Shown here: in pieces, positions 12,001-27,500 of the stretch | Layout: every line of letters begins with the position of its first letter | Numbering within the stretch: the first letter of the stretch is position 1 | Assembly (NCBI GenBank): GCA_005784505.1 | Contig: VCAZ01000044.1 | Span: forward strand, 298,501-362,500 | Direction of reading: 5' to 3' | DNA length: 64,000 nucleotides | Origin: Bagarius yarrelli | Taxonomy: Eukaryota > Chordata > Actinopteri > Siluriformes > Sisoridae | Notes under the pieces: model-generated | What the model was told of the DNA's origin: nothing | The model's database searches: none | What the model saw: the letters and a program-made list of their open reading frames with translations, nothing else | Program-made: the position numbers and the translations under genes

Positions 12001-15000
12001 GTTATATTTATGGCAGACACCAGAGTGACGTACTGTACATTGATCTTAGTTGATCAGTTAAAGTTTAAGAACTTTGCTCAAGGAACTTTGTGGTGGTGCA
12101 GAGAATTGAACCCACAATCTTCTGATCAACAGTCCGACACCTCAACTGCTAAGCTACCACTTCCCACCTTGTTACTTTTCATTTTTTAATACTAGTAATA
12201 TTATTCTTGCTAAAATATATTTAATAATGTCACAATGAACCTAGAGTATTTGTATCCAAATAAAGAACATTAGCAATCTATATACAATGAAGTCCTATTT
12301 TTTAAAATATACAACTTCATCACTGATTGCTTAATTCTGCATCATTATTATTGTAACTCTAAACATTTTTCTACTTCTCCAATATGTTCCTTGGTATCAC
12401 CAGAGGAAAATGGAAGGGTTTGAGAATAAACCCTTGAGGGACCTCTTTATTTCTTTATGATAGTCTCTTTCAATTTTTGATTTCTTTATAAGTCTCCTAA
12501 AGCAATTTTTTATTTTTATCTCTATTCTTTCTCTCACTTCCTTTTTTTTTTTTTAAACATTAAAAACACACAAATGATGATGTACTTTTTGGCTGAGTTC
12601 TCACAACAGTCGCATCCATTGTAAATGTTTCGCTTTCCTTTTATTTTAGATATAAATGTTAAAGTATGTGTAGGATTGTTAGCTCCACCTTTTCTGTAAT
12701 GCCACCAGACTCTCTTAAAAAACACAGAGTAATATATTTATTTACCACCTGCTAAAATGTCCTTGATTTGGTTCTATGTAGCACTTTGTCTAATGAATCC
12801 TCATAACCATTGTTGTAAGTAAATAATGACTTGGTCACCCAGGGTTAGCCAAATAGGAACTAGGCACCTGTTTTACACACAAACACACAATCTCACACAT
12901 GCCTGGCCTGGCAGAGTGTAGCAGTCATTAGTGAAATTTGATTAGCTGAAATGGTAATACTGCTGTGCCTGCTTTTGTTCTACCAGTCCTCCGGTCAGGA
13001 TTGAGGTCTTTACATTACACATTACACACTCACACTCACAGACATGTGTATGACCACATCCTTTTATAGCAATGGTTAATTGGTTTGAGCAGAAAGGAAA
13101 AATAGGTTACTCTAATTAAAAGATTCTAGGTTCTATGTTAACGGGAATGTATACGAACTTTAATTACAAATTAATTATGCCACCCTTTTGTCATATAAAA
13201 GCAAGGTACAAAGAGGGTCTCTTCACATTTCAATCCGAAGTGGCTCAGTGAAGGATTATTATTTAAAAGACTAATGTTTCAGGAGGCTGCTTTGTGAGCG
13301 CACCTCTCCCTCTCTCTCACTTGCTCTCTCTTAAATAGCCCTCTTGTATGTTTATCCATTGGGGGAATTTATTCTGTGTTTTTTGAAATATTATGGAAAA
13401 AAATGTTTTTCAGATTAATTGGCCCATTAACGTTCATGTTACTAATTAATAAACTGTATCATTATAATGTTAATGCGTGTGTGAGAGAGAGAAGGAGCCT
13501 GTGTGATGCAGTCAATACTCTCACCCCAGAGACTCTTGTTCCAATAAACCATTCTCCAGTGTGTGGAGTGTAGTTAAGTGTAGGTGTGTGTGTTGGTGGA
13601 GGAGCCTTGTAAAAGGTGGTTAAAGAAATGTAAAGGCAGTGAAGGAGGCTTGATTAAGGTTGATGACAGGTTGGGGAGAGAGGAGGTGAGTGAAGTGGTC
13701 ACCAACCTGTTCAACATTGGTGTGATGCTGCTGTGACTGTAGTGCCAGCTTCTGCTGATCAATAACTGAAAGATAATCCGACATTGTTTACAAAGCCGAC
13801 AAATTCTTTGGTATTTTGAAATAATTTGTGTTAATGTTTTGTTTGTATAAAAATTATATACTACATTTTGTGCAATAATAATTCATTTTTATGTCAACAC
13901 ATTTTTTCCTGCTCTTTATTGGTGAAGGTTGGATTCCCACCTCTGTTGAGTTTACATGTGCTTCCTGGATTTTATCTTAACAGGCTTGACTGGCATCTTT
14001 AAATTCTAGATAAGTAGCAGTGGTGAGTGGTTACGGTCATGAGTTCAATGTCTTAGTGTGTGTGAAATTGTGCCCTGTGATGAGTTGGAACCCTGTCCAG
14101 GGTGTTTCCTGTCTTGTGCCCCAAGGATAGGGTAAATCATTAAAGGGTTGGGTAGGGGTAGGAAAGTGTTAGGACAGGGTAAGGTAGGTTAGGACAGGAT
14201 ACGGTAGACTATAATAGTGTAGAATAAAATAGGGTAGGGTAGGATAGGATAGTTGTAGGGCAGGGTCAGGTAGGGTTGGCTAGGGTAGGTTTGGTTAGGA
14301 AAGGGTAAGGTAGGAAAGGTTTTGGTACGGTGCCATAGGGTATTTCTAGGATTAGCTAGGGTTAGGGTAGAGGATGGTAAAGAAGGGTAGAGTAGGATAG
14401 AATAGGATAAGGTAGGGTAGGGTAGTAGGGTAGAGAAGGATAGAATAGGCACAGTAGGATAGGATAGGATAGGATAGGATAGGATAGGATAGGATAGGAT
14501 AGGATAGGATAGGATGGGATGGGATGGGATGGGATGGGATAGGATAGGATAGGATAGGATAGGATAGGATAGGATAGGATAGGATAGGATAGGATAGGAT
14601 GGGATGGGATGGGATGGGATGGGATGGGATGGGATGGGATGGAATAGAATAGACTGGGATGGAATGGAATAAGAACTACAGCTTACAGATCCTGTTAGAT
14701 TTTTATCCTAAGTGACTTGTGAGTTTAAACTAATGCTAGTCTGCATCCTGGAGTAGCATCTGATATTTCAGTTCATTTTTGTGAGGGTGTTTAATAACTT
14801 CTTGTTTCTATGTGCTCAGGAAATTCAGTAGCCCTATGAGTTTCTCGTGTCTATGATCCCGTTCTCTCTGTCATTATCAGAGGAGAGAAATAAGGAGTTA
14901 GCGCAGCCCAGTTGTATAACATGGAGACAGCATTTTGTGTAATTATGCAGCAGTGAGCTTCTTTCTGATGGTTGCAGAGAGACCACCCACATCTTTTTCT

Positions 15001-15031
15001 CATTCTCTTTTCATTCTCAATAATTGGTAGC

Positions 15032-15098
<67 letters not shown>

Positions 15099-16650
15099 GA
15101 CTGTCTATCTCTCTGTCTTTGTATGCTTAATAGTTTCATGTGTTGTTTTTGTTTGTCAGTTGTTTTATGTAAATGATCATTTGAAGCTATATTGTTTTTT
15201 TTTACTTCCCTGTAGGCAACAACTTTATCACATAATGCGCTGTGTGGGCTTTTGGTTGTTACATGAGGCTTTAAACTTTTATAACATCTAAATAAAAACA
15301 TCTCATAAGTAATGACACCCTGACTTTTGCCCCTGCCTAGATACTACTCACTATAGGTCAAGCAAAACTAATGCTAAACTGAACAACACTGTAATTGTGA
15401 CAGTGGGGTTATTGAAGAATGGCCAGCTGTGATTTTTATTTTTTATATTTATATGCAGTTGAGAAAATCTTACCTTTATTAGAGTTGCAGTATTGTTATT
15501 ATAACAATAATATTAAACTAGGGGTAGTGGGTTAAGGCGCTGACATCTAATTGGGCGACTGCTATAAAGACAAAATGCCAAAAATATCTTTAAAAAACTA
15601 TGTGAGAATGTCTGTTGTTCATATATATTTATATAGAATTTCTAAGTTGTTAAAGGTACAAGCCTTGAATAAATAGATCTTCAATAACCCAACTTTAAGT
15701 TTCACAATATTAATATCCATCCATCCATCTACCATCCATCCATTCATTCCCTGTCAATACTTGCTTATTTCTAATCAGGGTCAAGGGGTTCTGCTGTCAT
15801 TGGATGAAAGGCAAGAGTGCAGCCAAACAAACAATACATACAAACAAAACAACCACACAAACACACACACTCCTTCGGGCAATTTAGAAAAAATCAATCA
15901 ACCCAACATACATGTTTTTAGACTATGGGAGGAAACCGGAGTACCCAGAGTAAACCCACGCAAGCACAGGGAGAACATGCAAAACTCATGCAACAATGCT
16001 AACAAATAACCCCAGAAGATTAATATATAAATGTAAAACTTTATTTCATACTTATTTTTTTATGAATAAAAAGACAGAGGTAACAGTGACAGAATAAAAT
16101 TCAATATTGGTCCATAAGTTGATGAAATATTATTGTAGTATTACATAAAAAAATAACACCTTAACAACTGATTCCATAAATGAGAACAAACGCAGAAATA
16201 GACAGTATGCATCACCATGGTTACACAGTGTTGGCAAGAATTCTTTGGTCCAACATGGTAACCTCACTGCCATTAAACACACACATACAGACACCATCTC
16301 ACTTCACTGTTTATTTAAAGGAAATCCACAGGGCAGACAATACTGAAATACTGAAATATTTGCTCTTGTGTTTTGCGTACTAAAATGACACAGGAATTCA
16401 GGACTTGCTCATTGTTTTGTCAGAGCCTACTTGTTTACTATTTTGGCCCACTTTTTGGCAACGGGCCTTGAGCCATATGTGCAATAAACGATAGGAGCTT
16501 GTGTACATCCCTGGAGGCACGCTACTGCCTCAGTAGTTTTTGTAGAAATCTTTGTGTGTACAGTCAATTTGCTGGAAAAGCACAGTTTAATTCTCTGGTG
16601 TTTAAGCATGCAACCTGTACACTTGTAGTATTTAAGTAAACAAACACATT

Positions 16651-16688
<38 letters not shown>

Positions 16689-17457
16689 TGTTTATTGCTT
16701 ATTCCTGGCTCGTCTCGTTTACCGTATAACGTGTGTCAAAGGAGGAAGTTGGAAGAGGAATGAAACAGGTAGGGAGTAATTGGGCAGAACAGTGGAGCGT
16801 GAATGAGTTTAATGTCTGGGCTGCCTACATTTGCTGCCAAAATCACTGAGAAACCATACAAACACACACACACACACACACACACACAGATATCCTGTGT
16901 GTCCTTAGCATCATTTTTTAAATTACAATACTAGTGCCAATGCTACGGCAAAATAATTGACCACTAAATATAGCCATATAAAAGTATAAATCAGGCATCA
17001 CACGGAGTCTGAGAGACAGATGGACAAACAGGCCGGCATGAAACACAGACAAACACAACACGAATCACCAAATGATTACGGCATCAGGCTGTGACACGTC
17101 CAGTAACCCGGGTTCTCTTGCTAAACGGTAGCTAGCAGCAAACAAACAACAGAGACGATGTGTCATACAAACACTTCTTTTCCTAGGGTCTTTTTTATGT
17201 TAATACGTTTTATTTCTTGCTGTACTGTCCACCCATATCAAAGGTGGTTTAAAGTTGTCCCTGTAATTGCATCATAAGGTGCACCACTTTTATTGGTCTG
17301 AAGTCACTGCCAGAATTTCATCCGGTAAAAAATTGCTTGCAGTTCCTGTTAATTTGGCTGCCGGTGACCAAGACAAACAAGCCATCAAAGACAACAGATT
17401 TTATTGTAGGGTTATAATAATTAGGGTTAGATGAAAAAAAAGCTATGTTAAAGTAAG

Positions 17458-17490
<33 letters not shown>

Positions 17491-18128
17491 TTCTCTCTCT
17501 TTGTGTATCACATAGTACACTTTACTAATATTTCTATACGTGATTACTCTTTCGAGCTAAATCTCTATGCAGAGTCTTTAACACCCACAGCAGCCGTGTA
17601 ATTTTAATCATCCTGCCGCTAAAGGTCCTCAGAGAAAAAAAAAAAAAAAAGCAACAAGAAAGAAAATGGGCTGTTTACAACTTTAACTGTTCAAGTAATT
17701 GTGTGGGGACTTGCAGAAATGTATCAAATACCACCAGACATTCTTAGAGAAGTAACTATAAGTTTGAAGATTTGTCTGTTTTACCTCTTCACCTTCATTC
17801 CACTTGCAACAAAATGCAACATTTTTCTCAGAGTTTGTATCAAAAGGAAATCCAGGCTTCTTTTTGATTTGTGTTTGCTCAAAGCTAAACTGATAATATT
17901 GTGTCTATTTGCTCCCCTCTGTTAGTTACAGTACATAGTTTTAATAGTGAAGTCATTTGCTCAGATCAGCATGATCCTTCATATCGAATAGCCCCTTTCT
18001 CTGTTGTCATAAAAATCAGAGGCCTGGTGTCATGTCCCCTGCTGTCTATAATAGACAGAGAAAAGTCACATTGACACTTGAAGTGCCATATTGTTCCAGA
18101 ACAAGCACCCCTGATGGTTCTGGCTCTT

Positions 18129-18180
<52 letters not shown>

Positions 18181-21100
18181 CAAATAAGAGACAGAGACAG
18201 ACAACATCAAATCGTTCTAGCCACCACTGTGCACTAATCTCTTTAGTACTGCAAGGTCAGTTGATCCCTTGCCTCACTCAGTCCCTCGGCTCCCTCTGAT
18301 AAGAGATTACAGAAACACCCCCGTCCTAATCCACCGCCTTGCTTTCAGTGGTATCTGACTAAGGCACATCATTGCCAGGTCAGCAACTTTAACGTATATT
18401 TCTTCAATGCCACAGACACGATTACTAGCCTTTAATTAAACTCAGAAGCTCTTTATAAACCAAAAACACTTTAAACCTAGAAACCCTGTGAATTCTATCA
18501 AAGGATTAGTTACATGTGTTATGAAATGTGAAACATGTTTGTTATAAAGTTAAAATTGCACTACATGACCCTATCATCATACCCTAAACTGTTGCTACAA
18601 AGTCTGAAATGCCTTTGTAGGTTCTAGAATTAAATTCTTTTTCTTCACTGAGCCCCAACACTGCTTCGGCATGACAACATCCCTGTGTATAAAGGGTCTA
18701 CAACAATTTCCTACTGTGTATTCTTTTGTTCATTTGAGGTAATAACAGTGTAATAACTGTATTAGCAATTATGTGGAAAATTAGGGGAGATTATACAGCA
18801 TTCTAGTTCAGCATTCTGGTTCTTTTGTCTCTGGATGTAATGCAAGGAGGTCAACAGTTCTAAATATATGTGAGCATTTCCCTCGCCTTCATGACCAAAA
18901 ATAGATGTGTGTGCAGTAAAATGTATTTAGGGGTGCATGCAGGAATAAAAAGGAAAGACATAGATTTCTTTTTCAAATCACTATTATAAAAAACATGCCT
19001 TGGATCATTTTAATTGATACAGTCTAAATATATTAATGTCGTTGCTGGACTGGTAAGAGAAAGATTTAAAAATGGATTGAGGTGGGTTTGATGACATCCA
19101 ACCCAACACTGATGACATCAAATAATTATGATTGGTTGATTCAGTATCATTAGAGGATGTTAATCCGGGATCATATTCTACTTGGGAAAATCACATCCAC
19201 CATATGTTACATGTTAACATGGCGGATGCGGTACGTCTAAATTTCATTTATACTACAGATAACTGTACTATATAAAACATCCAGGAAGTATGTACTAATT
19301 TAAATGTAGTAATATAAGATTTTATACACAGCCATGTGGTTTATAGTTTGAAGTGTAGTAGCAGGAACATTTTTGAACTAAGGGATATGGGCACAGATGG
19401 TATTCACTAGAATTTTTATAGTATTGTCTTGTTCAGGCTTGTTAAGGCTTGAGGAGTCTATCTAGAGCCTGAATAACCCTGTGATAAGCATTATAAAGTT
19501 GCAGTGAACATTTTTTGTATTTTTACCCGGTCTAACAATTGTTAATCCCCTGCTAGCATGTGTGCCAAAAAGCTTCTAAAAAGTCATATTGTGATGTATG
19601 ACAGAGTAAGCAGGCCATGTCATTCATCACTTGTGACCCTCAAAATATAACCTATAAGATTATGCCTGTCAGTCAGATCCAGCCAGGCTGCCACAGTAAG
19701 TGTGCTAGAGGGTCCTGTTGAAAAGAGGTTAGAACCTATAAGATTAGCTGCAGGGGACATTCCGCTAGGTTTGCTACATGTTTTTTAGAATTCGGTCCAC
19801 AATTGGGAGCATGTCTATGTCTCGTACAGAGGGAAATGTATCATGTGTATCATGATGCATGGCTTTTCGAATAGAATGTGTCTGCTTCGGACATTTGTTT
19901 AAGGACAGGATGGTGCACAATCGTTAGCCGTTTGCTTTGCTATTATAGGTTCTGGGACACCATTAAATGTTGGCTGGCTCATGCGAATTTTAAAAAGGTT
20001 CTCTTTAAGGTCTTTGGTATTCCAAAAATAAATGGACAGATTTATTCCAAGAATAAATAGAGCAACATATGTATGTGTAAAAATCAAAATAAATACCACT
20101 TTTATACAGCCAGTTTAACACTTGCTCCACACAGATGTCATGAAATGCAAGCAGTACATTTATCTCTACAAAGAGGACTAGAGCTGCATTTAAACCTGAG
20201 CTGTTAAAAAGAAAGACACTATGGATAGCCTCAGGAAAAAGAGTATACCATCACTGCCCAGACAAGTGCATGTGTGTCTGTCCTCCTGCACATCTATCTA
20301 TCTATCTATCTAGCTATCTATCTATCTACATTTACAATCGCATTTACAGCATTTGGCAGACACCCTTATTCAGAGCGACTTACATTTATCTCGTTTATAC
20401 AACTGAGCAATTGGAGGTTAGAGGCCTTGCTCAGGGGCGCAACAATCATTGCTAGATGGAGTTATCTATTTTTCTGTCTGTCTATCTATCTATCTATCTA
20501 TCTATGAATAAACAAATAAGAAAGGTAATTTAACAGGCAAATGTTGATAGACAGAATTAGAAACACACAAAAATAAGAGTGGGGTAATGCTTGGCTAGGC
20601 TATAAAAAAACTTGTAAGGTTAGAGCCAATTAATGACGATTCTTGGTTTTAGGTGATTGTGTCCTAGGAGGTGAGCTGCAGCAGTGGCACAGTTAGTAAC
20701 ATAATGTAAATGTAATTTTAAATATATTTTTTCTTCCTATAATATTTGTATTTATTATTAAAAGTTGGGGTTTTATGACTTTAAATTACTTATATAAACA
20801 CATTTAAAATCATTATAGCCCAACCTGGCCCTTAATAAAGAAAGGAACCCTTTTTTTGTGGCCCTCAAAAAAAAAAATTAGGGGCTCCTGGTCTATTTAT
20901 TTAATCAAGCTACTCCAAGCCATATTTAGTTTAATTTCCTATTAGTTTTTTTTGCATTTTGCCATTTTACTTTGTTTATTCATGGTTGCGTTATCATCAT
21001 TAATTGTCCTTCTGTCATGCTGGAAAGGACTTAAAAGTTTCAGTTAGGACTCTTTAGACTCTTTAAAACAGCCTAGTTAGCATTCTGGCTCCTCGCCAGC

Positions 21101-21433
21101 TGTTGAAGACACAAATTGACTTCACCTCTAAATGATCAGATCAGACCCCTTTGGATTTCAGACTGTACCATCGAACATCTGTGCTGTCCTGTTAAGAGAT
21201 TCCCAGCAGTAATGATGCAATTAAGATATGCACAATAAAGTTCGTTCTACAAACACAGCTCTGTCTGATCTTTTAAAATGTGTATAACATACTTCTGTTT
21301 TATATAGTGTCCACAGGTTTATTAAAAATAGTTTAAAGTGGCATTATTTTAAAAACCATTTTTAAATAATATCTTCCTGTATTTGACAATCTAATGCTCA
21401 CATTAGACCCTGTATGTACAGTAAAGAAAGAGA

Positions 21434-21505
<72 letters not shown>

Positions 21506-24500
21506 CTTATAAACCCATTTAGGCTGCTGTTGACTGTTGCTGCCACAAATGGAAAACTGTTCTTGTCTCACTAAAAGGGAACCCTTTTATTTTCTTTAAT
21601 ATAATACTGTCCTATTGGGTACATTTCCACAAAGATGAAAAGTCAAATTTGGCAGGTATTTTTTTTTCTACCAGTTCTGGAACAGCACAGTCTGTTGGCT
21701 TGCTTGCTTTAAAACTGTAGTTGATTAAGTGATGGATGTAAAACAAGAGCTAACATAATACAATAAAATTACTGCGTAATTAAGATCGACCGATATGGAT
21801 TTTTTTAGATCCGTTACTCGTCTTTCCTCATAATACGGTACCATAGTGGCCATTTTGGGCTTAATTCTCAAAGCACACACAACCTGAAGCACCCAAAATA
21901 TGGTTGTTTTTTCGATATTAGCCAAATAATATTCTATAATAAAATTAAAGCTTAAATTCTGTGAAAGATTGAACACAGATCAAAATTTTGGGCAGATAAC
22001 CTCAGACAGCAGGAGACTACATAACTGCATCACATTCTAGTGACTTTAGCTAAGGGCAGGACTCTGAGAACACACATCTAAAGGGGCAAGAGTATATTTC
22101 TGTAAGTTAATAATAGTTCAAGTTAAAACGATTTGACTTGCTCGTAGCATGAAATGTGTCACACACTGATAAAGCCACATACTGCAGGTGTGTGTAATGA
22201 GGTCAACCCATGTTGGTTCATATTTGTTATAACATACCTCAAACAGATAGAGGCATTTTGTCTAGAAGTAACACTGCGATCCCACAGAGATTGTGTTTTT
22301 TAAGCCTTTTTATTTTTCATCTTGAATAGAGAGCAGAGGTATTGTAGCTAGAAGCCATGACTTTTATAAAGCACAGCACTACACAATTGTTTTTAATAAC
22401 TCCTACTAACTTCATTACTTGACCATTACCTTGTGGACGGTAAACTAAAGAAGATTCTTCGCAAAATTTGCTTCATGTGAAACATGGAAATACATTTACC
22501 CGGATTAACAGTTATATACTAAATAAAAAATGCATAAATTAAGCATTTTAAACTTAATTTTTATTCACACGGTACATTTATGAGTGTCTTATGGTGCTTA
22601 TATTGTTTCAGAATTCATATTCTTCTGTGCTATATGCAATAAACTTAATGTTATTCATTGAGGTCGGGATAATGGGACTGTTTCTATTCCAGAAACTGAC
22701 AGTAATATGCTCTGACATGTTCAGTACTGCTAGATAATAAGTCTCTCTCTTCCCCTGAGAGAAGCTTGTGACAACTTAAAAACAGCTTGGCTTGACTGTT
22801 CCGTCTGGGTTTGTCCATCCATCTGATCAGCAGTGTGTTGAAGTGTACCCAGATGGAAAAATTACCAGAATATACTTTATGATTTTCCACTGTAAGATAA
22901 AATTGTAGTACCCTTTATATCACAGCAGCTGCAGCATACAATATTACTAAGTCTAGTAAATTATAAAACTGAAGTTACTGGAGTAATCTAAAAGACTGTG
23001 TTAAACTGTATCATATTATAGTATTTACTAAAGTATTTAGTTTGGTATAGTATTTACACTTAATGTTATTTGTCCTACTATAGAACGAGCTGTAATAAAC
23101 GCGTCAACAATATTTTAAAAGAGTTGCTATATGAAAAAACAGAGTCCCATTTCTAATAGACAGCAATGTCAGATCACTGATTCGTCAGATCACTTAAACA
23201 ATTCAGGGAAAATTTTAAACTAAAATTAACAATAAAAAATGAACAGATGGTTAACAAGTTGTTTGGTTTTATTCATTTCCGGGATTTTTGCATTAGATTA
23301 ATAGACTTTTCAACCATATATATCAGATCTAGTACACAGCAAAAGAACAACACAGTGCTAAGGACTAGAGAATAAGTTGTCTTAGCAACATAAAGTGCAT
23401 GTGTGCAACCTGGTGCAAATAGACAATACAAACATTACTCCATACAACGCAAAACAGACACACACAAAAAATACAAAACACTGTACATCACAACAGGGTT
23501 ATAGTAAACTATGGTATATTTACTATAACAGGGTTTAAAAACACTACAGTATTTACCACAAGAATTTGGTAAACACTTGTTCTATAGTAAAGTTACTGCA
23601 AACAATGCAAGAAAAGTTTTTTACAAGAATATGTGTGTGCTTTAGAGAGGCATGTGAACTACAACCAGAATCCTGGAGGTTTTTTAATTTTAATAAAAGA
23701 ATTACTAAGAGGCTTTTAAATCACATGAGCCAATATTTTATTTACAATAGGCGATAAATAACATAAATAGTTAAACGTTTTAAAATTTGATGTACAAAAT
23801 GAACTCATTTCAAATTTCATTAAGAATATAAAATTTGGACTTATCTGACCATAGAATGCTTTTTCACTTTAAATCAGTCCATTTTAATTGAGTCTTGGCC
23901 CACAGGACAACGGGGCATCTGGACCATGTTCACATATGTCTGTTTTTTTGCATGAGAGGGCTTTAGTTGGCATCTGCAGATGGCACGGCGGATTGTGTTT
24001 ACCGACAGTGGTTTCTGGAAATTTTCCTGGGCCCATTTAGTAATGTCAATCACAGAATCCTGTCGATGATTGATGCAGTGTCATCTGTGGGCCCGAAGAC
24101 CATCCAAAAAAGGTCTTCAACCTTATCCCTTACACACTTACACACAGATTTTCTGTTTTGATAATGTTATGGACTGTAGATGATGAGATTTGCAAAGTTT
24201 TTGCAATCAGACATTAAGGAAAATTGCTTTTAAAGTAATCCACAATCTTTTAATCCACTCTTATATAGATTGGAGTGCCTCTGCCAATCTTTACTTCTGA
24301 GAGACTTTGCCCCTCTAAGACATCCCTTTTATAGCTAATTATGTTACAGACATCCCTTTTATAGCTAATTATGTTACAGACCTGATGTCAATTTAATGAA
24401 TTAGTTGCTAAATGCTCTCCCATCTAAATCTTTTTAGCATTTATTGCTTTTTCAGTCCTTTGTTTTCCCTATTTTGAAACCTGTAGCGGGCATCAGATTT

Positions 24501-27500
24501 AAAATAAGCTCATTCAGTGGATAAAATTGTAAAATTTCTTTGTTTAAATGTTTATCTATGTTCTATTGTGAATAAAATATTGACTGATGTGACTTGAAAC
24601 TCTTTTAGTTTTCATTTTATTCAAATTTAAAAAAACGTCCCAACTTTTCAGAAATTCTGATTCTTCCGTCAGGTAAAAGTTTAATATTGATGCAGGCATC
24701 TGTCAGTGGCTAAAGCATAAAGGCTGTGGTGTCTGGTGGGAATTTTCAGAACAGTCTATACTCAGAGAAGGAGAAGAGGGACCTTGAAGTAATAAAAAAA
24801 AGCAAATGAGAAAAAGAAGACAGCAAATAAAAGTGGGACCATGTTGTGCACATGGTTGCCAGATCTCTGTAAGGCCAGTAAACGTCACCATTCTAAGTAG
24901 GTCAGGCAGCAGGCTCCATGGTGAGGCACTGTGCTATGGGAAAAGATGATGCATGTGAGTGTGTGTGTGTGTAGGGGGGGGGGGTCGTTTTTTTAGGCAG
25001 TTAATGAATTGTATGTATTGTCACTTTGCATTCCTGTTGCTCTATATATTAGAGTAATCTAGAGTAAGACATGGATATTAATGTTCTAGTCAACACTGAA
25101 AATATTCTGTATTTGAAGGAGACTGGTGGATAGTAGGCACCAGTGAGTCAAGGAAAGATTGAAAAGAATATAGCAAAATTCGTTGCAGGAGCATGAATAC
25201 ATCAGGAGATTCACTGAATATATCAGTATAATGAAAATCGGAGGTTAGGGTGATTAGAGTGTCTGACATGAATGTGGTGATCGTGTGGTGGCTGATGGGT
25301 TATGTGGTCTGGTGCAGATTTTAGCCAAATTGCCTGCCATGCTGGCCTTAATAAATCCAGAACCCCTGCACCTGGCTTCATCTCTCTACTTTTAGCTACA
25401 TATTTTAGTTCCTTTTATTCAACTGGATTTTCTATGAGAAATTATAGTAATTATATATATTAAATAAAATGTAATGTAATGCCTAATGCTGTAACCGATT
25501 TACTTCTGAAATCTGGGTTACCATTAGGTAATTAAATTATATTTTTTATTAGTAGGCCTACTATCTTATTATGTCCTGCTTCTAACACCCAACAAATTAG
25601 ATTAGTTATTAGATATCGCGATTATCATTTGTTTTGTATGAATTCATTTACTGTGTTATTTCACACCTGCTGTGCACAAGTACAAACAAGAAGATTACAT
25701 TACATGATTGTACAGAGGATATAAATAAGGTAAATTAAACTTCAATTACACATAATTATGCTGTGTTTGTGTAAGAATAAGAGAAAAAATCAGCTTAAAT
25801 ATAGACCCCTGTGTGAGACTTACTTCGACGTCAGCCACACCCCCCTGCCTGCAGAAACAAGACAAAACAACATACTTGATAGAGTTTTTGAAAAATGTCC
25901 TGTTGACCAACTGGGTGTCAGAATTAGAAAAATGATTAACACCTTCATGTTTACTGCATACTCTCCAATCGACTCTAACACCTTTTTAAAATAAGAAAAT
26001 TTGGAAAAAGAGAGGGGGAACTGGTGCAAGAAGTTCAGTCTGCCCAGGTGGTCACAGTTTTTATAGCAACCTACCATGCTAACGAAAAATTTAACAGATT
26101 AAATTAGCTAGTTAGCTAACACATATAATTTATTTTGCTATAACAAACATACAAAATTATGTAAATCTACATCAGGAAGCTAATATGCTAAGTCTATATG
26201 GCTAAAAGATTATAGACACCTTAACAATTTTTTCGGATGTCTCTATATGTCATGAAACCACCAGGCTGCGTTTCTAATCATTCTAATCACACGCACCTCA
26301 TACCACTCATTCAATCACTCCCTTAATCCCAGTCTCAGTCGAGTTTTCCAACGCCTTTGATCTCCGGCGCGCTTCCTCACCTGTAATGAGGAAAAGATGG
26401 TTTCCAAGCTTAAATATTTCCCATTGGTTCCTATGTCCTGTTTTAGAGTGATCTCTTCTTAGTAAATATTTTGTAAAGTTCATAAAGTGCTGCTTTCTGT
26501 TATAAAATAAAATTGGATGTTCTCTGACCACTAACCTGTTATCTGAGTCTGAACTCTGAAAAAAAACTTTGGACAACTATGGGATGAACTAAATCATCAA
26601 CTGCACCCCAGACTTTCTTAGATGGTGACAAAATGGAAAACTTCGTTAGGAAAAGCCATTACAGAAGTGTGGAGGTTATTATAGGTGTAACACTCAGAGT
26701 AAATCTGTGATAGGATGTTTAAAAACAATTATGGTAATTAGGTTACCCAATACTTAGGTGGCCATATAGTGTATAAATTTGTTCTCTAGTTTTCACACAC
26801 CACCCCACTGCTGCTCTCCCTCCACTGGCCCCCAGTAGCTCCATGCTTCAAATACAAAACCCTGATGCTTGCCTACAAAGCCAAAAACAGTGCATCACCC
26901 TCTTACCTCCAAGCACTTATAACTCCTTGCATAACCCCGCCCTCAGATCCACAAGTACTGCTTGACTTGTCCCACCATCCCCTAGGACACAAGGTAAGTC
27001 TTCCTCTGGACTGCTCACTGTTCTGGCACCAAGATGGTGGAATGAATTTTCCATCAATTTGAGAAAGATGTGGGTCTTCAATTGTCTCTGAAATTGATAG
27101 GAAATTTATTCCATTATCTTGGTGCCAGAACAGAATTCACAGAATGCTTGGACTCATAAATTACACACTTACACGCTTCCTTGAATTCAGCTGTCTGAGT
27201 GTAACAATTATAAAAACAGTTGAAAATGGGCAGCGTAGATACTTCCCTTTAATGTATCTGTAAAAATTGTGTATCTGTTTTTCTTATTGTCCAGTGCTAG
27301 GTATTTGAGGGATGTGGGTCTTCAATTGTCTCTTGAAGACAGCCAGTGACTCTGCTGTTCTGAAATACCTAGCACTGGACAACAACAAAAAAACCGATAC
27401 ACATTTTTACAGATACATTAAAGGAAAGTATCTATGCTGCCCCTTTTCAATTGTTATTGTGGGTTGTTACACTTTGATTTGTAATATAATGTACCAGTAT

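Noticed and set aside
14140..14640. Interstitial telomere repeat
   Set aside because: The units are GGGAT, AGGAT and irregular GGGTAGG, not TTAGGG; only isolated GGTTAGG-like words occur.
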